Source: Trichosporon coremiiforme
Lineage: Eukaryota; Basidiomycota; Tremellomycetes; Trichosporonales; Trichosporonaceae
Length of the DNA: 64,000 bases
Reading direction: 5' to 3'
Assembly (NCBI GenBank): GCA_039545355.1
Contig: BCJJ01000001.1
Span: forward strand, 618,570 to 682,569
Position numbers and translations under genes: made by a program. Below are positions 45,072-54,683 of this stretch, in pieces. The first letter of the stretch is position 1. Each line of letters starts with the position of its first letter. The notes under the pieces were generated by a model. It did no database searches, was not told the DNA's origin, and saw only the letters and a list, made by a program, of their open reading frames with translations.

Positions 45072-45402
45072 TTACAGGAGGGTGAGGAGAGCGACAGCGA
45101 GTAGGAAGGCCGAGGTGTAAACGACGGCGTCGCCAGGTACATTAGCAGCAGCGCCGCTGTTCGTCGCCTGCTGCGTGCAGTTCATGGTGAACGTGCCATT
45201 CGTGCCGTTGAGCGCGTTGGGGTCGAGAGTGTTGTTGTTCGCGACACAGACGAGACCGGCACCGGCCGCCGCGTGCGCTGCCACCGCTTCTAAGGGGTTG
45301 AACCATGGTATTGTCGTCGATCTGCGGGGCGGCGGCGCGCGACTCAGATGGGAGTGCCGCCGCAAAGGCGGTGGCAACACAGGCGAGGGTGAGGATGCGC
45401 AT
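45072..45402 (-). CDS. Small GPI-type secreted protein of the cluster, with an apparent frame change
   Basis: The start codon at 45402 opens a good signal peptide (MRILTLACVATAFAAALP) followed by AAAPQIDDNTM and SGGSARGG, which recall the IDD…GGGARGG motif of the paralogues. The C-terminal half lies in another frame: GAGLVCVANNN with three N-glycosylation sites (NNT, NGT twice), then NVPGDAVVYTSAFLLAVALLTLL, whose end is a GPI signal. The 331-nt span is not a multiple of three. The only in-frame intron I can draw (103 nt, GTGTTG donor) removes the signal peptide, so a 1-nt indel, real or sequencing, is more likely. A TATA-like ATATAAAAG lies at about 45452. Confidence 0.5.
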
Positions 45403-45570
45403 GATGGTCGATGGTGAATGAGGTGAGACAGTGAGGTTGGGTTGCGGACAATATAAAAGCTTCTGGAGATCTGGAGTGGAGACGGTGGCGCTCTGCACAG
45501 CACACAGCAACCGCGAACGCACGGGCTCAGACCTCACTCGGTTGCGTCGGTCGGCAGCTGGCTTGGTGGC

Positions 45571-46119
45571 TTACACCGACGCGAAGATGGCGGCAGCAAC
45601 GATGACTGCAGCTGAGGCGGGGACGGTGCGACCGGCGGCGCTCCTCTGCGACTGGGCCGGAGCAGAGGCGCTGGCGGTGTTCTGCATGGCCGATTCGGAC
45701 TCGGTGCTGTTACCGTTGCCGTAGTGACCACCGTGCGCGGCGCCGTATCCCAGACCAGCTCCGAGACCCGCTCCAGCTCCAGCGCCGGCGATGCCTGCGC
45801 CACGGTTGCCGCTCGAGCCGCTGTTTCCAGAGGAGCCCGAGCTGCCACGAGAGCCTCCGGAGCTGCCAGAGCTGCCGGAGCTACCCTTCGAGCCGCCACC
45901 GACACTGCCGCCGCGGGCGCCACCGCCGCCGCCGAACTTGTTGATGACCTCATCATCGTCGATGTCAACCTCGGCTGAAGAGCCCTCGGCTCGGGCGAGA
46001 ATGGAGTCGACCGGCTCAACGTCACGAGACTCAATTGCGGTGTTGTCGACCGGGAGCGGGTTCGCGGACGCGAGGGCGGAAAGCGCGCCGGCGAGGAGGA
46101 AGTGCTTGGGAACGATCAT
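45571..46119 (-). CDS. Gly/Ser-rich GPI-anchored secreted protein (intact cluster member)
   Basis: Single exon, 549 nt, 182 aa. Signal peptide at residues 1-19 (MIVPKHFLLAGALSALASA). A short acidic pro-like segment (ESRDVEPVDSILARAEG) is followed by the cluster motif VDIDD-x4-INKF and GGGGARGGSVGG. Then come Gly-Ser-Ser repeats, a Gly/Ala hydrophobic run (GAGIAGAGAGAGLGAGLGYG), a Ser/Asn stalk and a GPI signal (TVPASAAVIVAAAIFASV). Likely a wall or capsule-surface protein; the precise role is unknown. On the minus strand a GATATAAG TATA box lies about 70 bp before the ATG, and TATCTTATCA (46161-46170) lies about 42 bp before it. It is divergent from the paralogue at 48006. Confidence 0.82.
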   Translation of the reverse strand: MIVPKHFLLAGALSALASANPLPVDNTAIESRDVEPVDSILARAEGSSAEVDIDDDEVINKFGGGGGARGGSVGGGSKGSSGSSGSSGGSRGSSGSSGNSGSSGNRGAGIAGAGAGAGLGAGLGYGAAHGGHYGNGNSTESESAMQNTASASAPAQSQRSAAGRTVPASAAVIVAAAIFASV

Positions 46120-48005
46120 GGCGTGGAATAGATGGATGTCTAGTGCGATGCTATGTAAAATGATAAGATATGCAATGCCAAGGCAGACTTATATCCTTTG
46201 CGTCCGTTGTGCTGGGCACGGCTGTGGAGTAGCGCAAATAGCCGTCTCTGCTTGGACGAGCGCTCGGGCGGCGAGCTCGGGTGCTCTGCCAAGTCGTCAT
46301 ATGGTAGGCACGGCACATACGCCGAAATCCGCCTCCGTCTCCGGCCTTTGACTCTTCAGACCCAAGCGCCCCCATTGCTGCCACTCATGCACCGCATCAT
46401 CACACACCCAGCAGGATGGCATGCTGTCAGCCAGAGACATCTGCGTGAATCTGTCAGTTTCGTCGTGTTGCACGCCCTGATGCGGTGTGGCGTGACAATT
46501 GGGGCAAACAATTGCGGATGAATGTCGTCACCACAGCCCCCGAGACATTACCCGCACCGCCCGCTGGCGGCGGCTCCAGATATTGGCGTCGCTGAGGCTG
46601 CCTGAGGTTACTTTCCGAATCGTTTGCTGTGGTGTTCGCCGGCCGCATCTTGTGGTAGGATGCCGCGGACCTGATCTCGGCTCCGCAGCAACTGTATGTA
46701 TCATACACAGCAGTGGTTTAGTGTCAGAGAGGGCCTGCGGGATGCTCCACAGTGACTCAGCATTTTGAATTCATGCCATTGTGTCACTGCTGCAGCCATG
46801 CTCTCCAGACACCACGCATCGAAATGTCAACGCTGTCGACTAAGGGTAGGCGAACATGCAACCGTGGGAGAGACGAGATGTAGTTCGGCATATCTCCAAA
46901 GCTTACTCAGGTTCCCGACGAACAGAACTTGTCGCAGGTCGAAGTGTCGCGTTCACCTGGCGATACCGACAGCTCCATGCTCCTTGCACTTCCACGGTTA
47001 TGCCGTTCACTATAACCGACTAGCTATTCTTCAGCAGGTCCGAGCGAGTCCTTTAACTCCGTCATGTCCGTCGCTGGTCCGTCATCAGTACGTCAACCTA
47101 GCGTTCAACTGCGGTGTTAAATGTCATCGCTCGGACTGCCGCCAAGACAGGTCTGCTCTTTCGTTTACCTAGGACGCAATCTTATCTCTCACTCCATAGG
47201 TCTACACAACTGTGCCTCGGTCCGCTGATCGTGTACATCTGACCTCTGAGCCGTGGCCGATGGTTGACCTGATCATCCTTGAACCGGCAGGTCCTCGCCG
47301 GTCTCCGTCCTCGGCGCACATCACTGCATCGGAGTTGGTAAGGGTGGTGCGCAGATCATTCGTAATTAACATACCTCGGCGGCATTTCGCTAGCCGGAGA
47401 AGCCCAGTTTCTGTGAATGAAGCCTGTGCTCACTGATACACCGGGTCGGAAAGTCAAGGCGCACCGCCCCGGACAGGGTCAGCCACCTTCCCAGCTCGGC
47501 CGTAGTGTTTCGGACGGTTCAGAATCCGTGATGCTGTTCGCTTGGTCGCTATCTGCACCGCCTCACCGCTGTCACTCAGTTTCAGGTTGGCGCGCGCTAA
47601 ACGTCATAACCTGAGTTGACTTTTGGCAGAACTCGCGCGTGGTCACATGACCACACATCTCTCTGTCTGCGAGATCCCGGTGGAGACGTGAATCGAGCAG
47701 CGGTGGAAGATAACCGCGGTGGGTCCCAGCCCTGCAGATCCTGTGCCTTGTCCGCATCGCTCGGCAACGTCGCTACCAAGCTTCGTTCCACTTCTTGCAT
47801 GGTTCATCAAGCGGTGCATCTATGATCCCTGGACGTGACCGTTCTGCTGTCTTTGCGATGAACGTCATGATCGACTGTTCAAGGCATATAACAGCGGGTC
47901 TTGGAGGGATGAGATCAGCACACACAATTACTGCCTCGCACGAGCACCACATAACATCAGCCGCAACTCTTTCTGCCACACCACCAACTCAACCACACAA
48001 CCACC
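46120..48005. other. Divergent intergenic region between two GPI paralogues, 1.9 kb
   Basis: Lies between two related genes transcribed away from each other. The left end holds the TATA and TATCTTATCA elements of the minus-strand gene. No gene or RNA was found in the interior; open frames there are short and motif-free. Confidence 0.5.
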
Positions 48006-48564
48006 ATGAAGCTCGACTATGTCGCCCTCCTTAGTCTCATCGCCGTTGCCGGTGCCCGTCCTATCGTAAGTCGCCCTTCAGCAACCAAAGCTGACTTTAG
48101 TCTGGCTCGACGGATAACTCCATCGCTAGCGCCGAGTCTGCCACCGCTTCCATCTCTTCGGGGGCCGTGACCAGCAACTCTGAGCCCACGAATGAGGAAT
48201 TGAGGCTGCCGTTGAGGTTCTCAGCAGCGCAGAGGCGTCAGAACCCGAGTCTACAGAGTCCGAGACCTCCACCGATGCCGAAACGAATCCCTCCGACGGC
48301 GAGAAGGAGGAGGTCGACATCGATGACGAGAACAACATGGCCAACGGCTTCTCCTCAGGCGGTGGTGCGCGCGGCGGTTCCGTTGGCGGCTCGTCTGGCG
48401 GTTCGCGCGGTAGCTCCGGCTCCTCTGGATCCAGCTGGCGCGGCTCGAGCGGTGGCCGCTCCAGCGGCGGATACTACGGTGGCAGCTCGCACTCGGCTGC
48501 TGGAAGTAAAGAGCTCGGTTTCGGCGCCGCTGTCACTGGTGTCCTCATTGCTCTGTCGTTCTAA
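48006..48564 (+). CDS. Gly/Ser-rich GPI-anchored secreted protein (cluster member)
   Basis: The ATG in ACCATGA context opens a signal peptide (MKLDYVALLSLIAVAGA). Intron 1 is 48066-48100 (GTAAGT donor, GCTGAC branch). A Ser/Thr/Glu segment follows, with one more frame change. A 38-nt intron at 48167-48204 (GTGACC donor, GAG acceptor, weak branch) restores frame and gives 161 aa; a plain frameshift is the alternative. Next is the cluster motif EEVDIDD-x4-ANGF, SGGGARGGSVGG, Gly/Ser/Tyr repeats (SSWRGSSGGRSSGGYYGG) and the GPI end KELGFGAAVTGVLIALSF. The motif is nearly identical to that of the gene at 45571-46119, so the two are paralogues. Confidence 0.72.
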
Positions 48565-49954
48565 GCTGCGCCGTCCAAACCGCTCAGACCACAGAATGTA
48601 GAAACTCTTGAAGTTGTATCACCAAGATGATTGTAGCATTATCATAATATGCACTTTGTAAGATCGGCTGCCTGGTCAATACCGGCGGAATGTGGACTCT
48701 GTTATCAGCTGTCAAACGAAGTGGCCGGTTACAATTTAGCTTCGGCCGTATCAGCGCATAGTAGCTTCGGGGCGAACTTGACCGGTGGAAGCTTTATCGG
48801 GCAGTGAGAGCTTCATCGGGCATTCGAGATTCGCTGCTCCATGGGCGACGATAGAGCCGCGGCCAGCCAACCGGAGGCGCGACGGCGGCCGCCGACGCTC
48901 GAACATCGGCTCTCCTATATAGTCTTGCCAGGACTAGCTCTCTCCGGCTTATCCGGCGAGCGGCACAGTAAGTGCTCCGTATCCCCTCCGAATGACAACG
49001 GAGCTACCAGGCAAAGCATATGTGCGACGAGGTACGAAACAACAAGGTGCATGGTCCTGCGACCGATGATCCGCGACCAACGTCTCAGTGTCCAACTCCG
49101 CTTCACATTCCCCCACGCGCGGGCGATGACGCAAGGTTGGGAGAGCTAGCAGGGGGAGGACGTCCAACTGACCCAAAGAAAAGAGGGGGTTCACGAGGGC
49201 AGCCTCGGTTCTCGGAACAGCGTCATGGGCAGAGCAGATCGTGCAAGGCAGATCCGGCAGCAGTTTCGGGCGCCGGATCGCGTGCGTCTCGTGTTCTCAG
49301 CGCAGGCCATGAACTACGGGAGCGTCCGAAAGCTCGCAGGCTCGCAGGATCGCAGGTTCGCACCGAGTCTGCAGCTCTGCAGCCAAGATAGCTTATCACT
49401 CCTTTAGGCCGGTTCGGTTCGAGTGACTGACCCGCCAAGTTCCCACAGATAGTTTCAAACTCTTGACACTGGTCAGGCACTCTCCCGCCATCTATCGCTT
49501 TAGTCCTGTCGATGTGTCGCATGTCTCAGTGAGGGCTTGGCTGGCTGGCTTCCAACATGGTCGGCGCGTATGGGAATGCGAGTCGGAACGCTGGTGAATC
49601 GCACCCGTGCACCCGTGCCGTGGCTGTACATAAGTGCGGTGAGGAATGGACACAGCCTGGACAGAGCCATGGGTCCGCCGCGTCGCATAGCCAGCCAGCC
49701 TTTCGCCAGGCTAACGCAGATGTTAGCGTGTGAGCCACTGAAAACTTGCTACTGCATGCATCCCCGCCTTCCCAGTTGCATATCGCTCACATGAGCATCT
49801 GAGCAGCTAGCATGCGCATACATAAGCTCGAGGCCATCATTGTGTCCATCGCTGCTGGCGCTGGTTGCAGCGGACGACAACGTCGAAACGACGGACGATA
49901 ACGAACATCACACAGTGGAGCTGTAAGACCGAGGTTTGCCCCACAAACTTCGAC
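48565..49954. other. Gene-free interval, 1.4 kb
   Basis: No supported coding region or RNA gene. It spans the 3' end of the GPI gene and the promoter of the small secreted protein at 49955. Confidence 0.45.
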
Positions 49955-50288
49955 ATGCCGATCTCAATGAGCCCCAACCCTTCTGCCTTCCTCGTTCTGG
50001 CACTCGCAGTGCTGGTCGCCGCTGCACAGCAGGTGAGTGGAACTGCTTCCCAGTGGCCCAACCTCGGAGTCGGACTGACGTCAGGTGAACCCTCTGCAAG
50101 CCCGAGTGCCGACCTCGCCGGGAACGGTCAGCACCTCCTCCCTTCTGCTGCCATTCGGGTTAACCCCCTCCGCAGTTGCCGTTGCCGTCCGAGCCATCGG
50201 CGTCATCATCATGTGCGCCTTCATCACTCTGCTTGAGCCCTGCACTTTCCCGATCATCGCCATGGCTAACGCATATGCGTACTTCTAG
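49955..50288 (+). CDS. Small secreted or membrane protein, 93 aa, unknown
   Basis: Intron 50033-50084 (GTGAGT donor, GACTGAC branch, CAG acceptor) leaves 282 nt, 93 aa. The N-terminus is a signal peptide or anchor (FLVLALAVLVAAAQQ). The middle is short and Ser/Thr-rich, and the C-terminal half is hydrophobic (VAVAVRAIGVIIMCAFITLL) with ECPTF-like polar residues (EPCTFPIIAMA) before the stop. It could be a small tail-anchored or GPI-like protein. No family is recognised. The intron and codon choice are the main evidence. Confidence 0.55.
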
Positions 50289-51754
50289 CCACGACATGCC
50301 CTCCATCGAGCAGCTCTGGCCGGTACTGCCATGACCTCTGCATGCCCCGAAGGCTGCATGCAGGCCTACCCCTCCATCAGCCTCTCAAATGGCGGTGGCA
50401 AGGAACCCAGCCTCCGAACTCTGCGGCGATCAAGCGCTAGAAACAGACAGCCGCGGCCCTCAGGTCCAGCAGCCTCTCGCCATCCGCACCCTAATGACTT
50501 GATTTTACACGTCTCCGTCTTTTGGACTTCTTGATAGACTTATTCGTTGTAGCCCTAGACCTGTTTGTGAATGTATCGTTGTGTTCTTACACCGATGCCC
50601 AAGGCGGTAAGCGATGTGGGTCGTGTACGACCGACACAGGGGAATGGGACTAAGCCGATAATTATCGGGCGGAACATGTTTGCGGCTGTCAGTACTCGCC
50701 ATGCTCGCAGCGCTGATCCCCGCCAAGACTTGATGCTCAGAAGACGCAAAATGGCTTCTGTTCTGATGTGAGCAATTGTGTAGTGACACGAAAAAGGCGC
50801 AATGCGTCAGATACGGCCGCATCGCGGGCTGCTCGGGATTCCCGGATCGGCGTCTGATCCTCCCGACGCAGCGTTCTGGTCGGTGATTTGCAGACACCGC
50901 ATGCGCCTCCGACTGCGCAACTGCGTGCGGCTGTTCTTCGTCATTTCATCCTTTCGTCTTGCACTTCCTAAGCATATTGTTCTCGCAAGCATTGATGCCA
51001 TGCTGGTTGCACGTGTCGGACAGCCGGCGTGGAGGTCGTCGGATGTTTTGAGGTGGGAAAGAGAGGCTAGTGCGAGACAGCGTGGGAAGATATAAAGCGG
51101 GCGACAGTCGGTATGATTTCATATCCCATTGTCGCTTCATCGCTACGCTCGATACCCACGCGTGGCGCGCCTTCGATGCAACGGGGGCACGAATAATTTC
51201 GTCGATCACTGGCTGCGCATTGCGCTTGTGCGCCTCCCACGCGCCGGATCCATCGGATGCGAAAGACACTGTGCTATTTCCAGCCGTTGACGCCCTGCGT
51301 CACTCACTCTTGGCGCATCTGCCCTGCGGCCACCCTTCTAATCCAGTCTTACGTTGCCCTGGCAAATAGTACGGGGGTGCCGCCCACGGTGCACGCCCCG
51401 CGGACGCTCGTTCAGCCCAGTGGGGTATGGCTGCGCTTCCAGATCGGTGCTGTCGCAATAGCACCGGAATGCGCGTGCCGCGTGCCAGAATTAGCCGTCG
51501 ATCACTTCCTCCAGCTGGCAGCGTTGCGCTGCGGGCGTGCACGGCGAACGCTCTCCAGGTCACGAGCACAGTTAGTCAGCCCTGCAATGGCTACCGAAGT
51601 CAGGAGCGAGGCTGGCCAGAATGGAGCAGATGGACCCCTCGTAGCGTGGCGATGAATGTGGGCGTGGGCGTGGACGTGGCAAGGTCGTTGTCGCTGTATA
51701 TAAGAGCTGAGGAGGGTGCCCTGCCCCTCAGCATTCTTCTTCACAACTGCAACA
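50289..51754. promoter_or_regulatory. Intergenic region with TATA-box promoter of the CipC gene
   Basis: No gene is seen in the bulk of these 1.47 kb. A strong TATA box (TGTATATAAG, 51696-51705) lies about 50 bp before the CipC start codon, consistent with an inducible, sharply initiated promoter. Confidence 0.6.
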
Positions 51755-52569
51755 ATGGGCTTCTTCAACCACGACGACGAGAACGACCGCCAGGCCTACG
51801 AGCAGGTCCAGCAGGGCAACGAGGCTCACTTCAGTAAGTACCACCTGCTCTTCCCCGACCGACAGGAGGGAGCCCTCCCTGAGCCTGAACTCCTCCAAGC
51901 TGTAGTTCGAGACACTGACCGCCAGGCCACGAGCTCCTCGCCGGCGCTGCCTCCTTCGTCGCCATGAAGAAGTACCAGGACCATCTCGAGGAGAACGGCA
52001 AGCCCCAGTCCTGGGAGGTCGCCAAGGACCTCATCGCCGGTTTCGCCGGCATGGAGGCTACCAAGCTTGCGTGAGTGACTCCTTCCCTTTCTGCACAGCA
52101 AGGCATAGTCGCCACCTTGACCTAGCTGTCCACTTCGCCTTCTCCCCCCCCTGACGAGCGTGAGGGCCTGGGCATCCGCGAAACGTCATGCGGAGTGGCA
52201 GAGGCGACGAAGACGATGGTGGAGATGGGCCGTTGAGCGAAGGAGCAACATCTCCGATATGATAAGAGCCATGCTAACGTCAGCGAGACCAAGGGCGCTG
52301 ACGAGGTCGACAAGTGGCGCGCGAAGCACGAGGCCGAGGAGAAGGCCAAGCACGCTCTGAGCCAGTCGGGCGAGTACGGCAACCCCGGCTACCAGAGGGA
52401 GGAGTACAACCATGAGAGGCACGGCTCCGGCGCGCAGGGCAACTACAACAACAACGGTTACGGTGGCCAGGGCGGCTACGGTGGCCAGGGCTTCGGTGGT
52501 CCCGGAGGACCTGGCGGCCCCGGTGGTTTCGGCCAGCAGGGTGGTGGCTACGGCGGCGGTCGCTGGTAA
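51755..52569 (+). CDS. CipC-like protein (DUF3759) with Gly-rich tail
   Basis: Member of the fungal CipC family, first known as a concanamycin-induced protein of Aspergillus; function unknown, often stress-induced and abundant. Introns 51834-51925 and 52071-52283 leave 510 nt, 169 aa. The N-terminus MGFFNHDDENDRQAYEQV and the core SHELLAGAASFVAMKKYQDH, then KDLIAGFAGMEATKLAETKG and EVDKWRAKHEAEEKAKHAL, match the family. The C-terminal ~60 residues are Gly/Tyr/Gln-rich (GGYGGQGGYGGQGFGG), a low-complexity extension that CipC homologues often carry. No signal peptide; cytosolic expected. It has a clear TATA promoter. Confidence 0.9.
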
Positions 52570-54683
52570 GAAGGTTGGTGCGTCGCAAGACGTCCCAGTG
52601 TAGGAGGCGCAGCACGTGTCACGATACAAGTCACGGTAGGCGCATAGACGAGGTTAGGTGTTCTGTAGATCTGAAGCTTCCCGGTGTCCCCAATGCAATA
52701 GGCGTTGAAACTCGTTATCGCACATCTCACACAGTGAGCCGAACTTGCAGCATGCTCGACCGGCTGCTGTTGAAGTGCCGGCATAGACGACCGTGGGTGA
52801 AAACGTGGTGGCAGTTTCAACGGCGTCGTTCTGCAAGGGGACAGGCAAAACAGACGGCTGCAAAGTCCGTCGAAACACCTCGCAGACACGCACTCTCCCA
52901 CTAACAGCCGGCGCAAGCGGCGGGCTCGTGATAAGGTTAAGGAAGCGTCGAACCCAGTGCAGTGGGCAGAGCAACCTAACGACCGGACCAGCGCGGCAGG
53001 CTTCGGGTTGCCACAGCCCTGCACATGCAGTGCAGCGTTCCGTTTCGGGGTCTTTGGGGTGTCGCTGACGGCTCGCTGTCGTCACCGGCTGCTCTACCAT
53101 GTCACAACTCGTCTCAGCGACGCCGTAAGCCGAGATACTCGTCCTCGACGTGCACCCCACGCGGCCTGGACTCTCGTCAAGCTTTCGTGCAGCCGTACGT
53201 GATGCCCTCCGGACCAGACTTCGGTATGCTTGATGCGCATTGAGTTTTGGGCCCAGCAAGCCCATGATACGGGGTGCATGGGATGGACGTCTGGCACGCT
53301 GGTATTACTGGGTAGACTGTCACAAGTGTACCCGTTGCGGCCGAGACAGCGACGGGTTCCGGGGTCCTCGTGTCGGCTTTCGTCAGCAAAAGTGTTGGGT
53401 TGTTAGTCTGCTTCGGAAGCTCGGACACGTTACTGCAGCGTACTACAGAAGTCGTGGTCCTGATGGAGGCAAAAGCGATGTCGAAGCTCAGGAAGCTCGG
53501 AGACAGAAGGATTAATTGCCATAGCCGGGCCCGGTAAGTGGGTCATGAGCAATGTCTGCCTGCCAGTTGCGATGTTGAGGCGTCGGGAAATTCGATCTGC
53601 TCGACATCCTGTGAAGCTTGCGAACACGAACGTCCTACACCGGTGCGTCAGTTGGGTGTCCTGGTGTTAGCGCAGCTCTGTTCCGAGGTGGGACCAGTTT
53701 GAAGATGCGAAGTCGAAGTGAGATGCACGGCATGCACGGCTTGCGAGCATCAAACACGGGATGACGAGAGATACGTTTCATGTGTCAGGAGCTCTGCGAT
53801 ACCCCTGCGCGCACCTGCGACGGGCTGAGGCTGCAGCTGCCCTCAACGCCCTAGAATCAACACCCCCTTTGCCTCCCCACTCTCCCTGCGCTCCCACTGA
53901 TCGTCTCCGTTACGAACTATTCAGTCTCCTCCTCGCTCACTCGCTACCAGACGACATCCTGCGACGACACAAACATCGGATCATCGGAATGCTTGCTTCA
54001 GCGTCGCCTTCGCTCTCGATAAGCTCTCGACCAAGATGGCAGGCAAGCTGGACCGCACCGTACGGACTGTTCCTCAAGGACTTTGAAACGGGCAACTGTG
54101 TGCGGCCGAGCTCGCTGATTCGACTTTGAGCAAGGATGGGTTCCCAGGTGTAGCATGCGCTGCCATGCTGACGATCTCCGCAACTTACCGCGCAGTCGCT
54201 GGCCCGGAACCCACCGGGACAAAAGGATGGGTTTGCAGTACTAGACGCAGCGCTTCGTAATGAGCTTGCAAACCTTGTCTGTGTGGGAGGGCCATGTCTG
54301 GGGCGGATTGGCCCAGCGCCAGCTTCGCTGTTGCAGACATGCCGGCAAAGGCACGCAACTCCCTTATTTTAGTCTCTAACCACCGTACTCGAGCATGCTT
54401 CAAGCGCTCCCGTATCTTCGCCGTCCACCTTCCCAACACATGTCTTCCGTCCCCACCCCTCACTTGGGCCTGAGCCCCTCGACTCCGCGACCCCGCGACC
54501 CCTTGCCCTTCCGCCGGCCCCGTGCTTGCGAGATCGTGACCAGATGCACTCAAAGTCCACCACTGACCAACTTGTCTTCCTCCCATTACTTATCTCCTCA
54601 CCATCGTTTCGTTCTCGGCCAGACCCGTCCCCAAACTGCTGAACCTTGGCGCCTGACCGTCAACGCTTATCGCCGTCACTGCC
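52570..54683. other. Gene-free interval, 2.1 kb, with MFS promoter
   Basis: No supported gene. A 122-codon frame at 53761-54129 lies in a pyrimidine-rich stretch and has no domain. The region from about 54400 is CT-rich and probably forms the promoter and leader of the transporter gene. Confidence 0.45.

Noticed and set aside
52654..53265. 203-codon minus-strand frame
   Set aside because: Cys/Arg-rich random composition, no motif, and no intron or promoter support.
53761..54129. 122-codon plus-strand frame before the MFS gene
   Set aside because: Lies in the pyrimidine-rich promoter/leader; no domain and no homologous pattern recognised.
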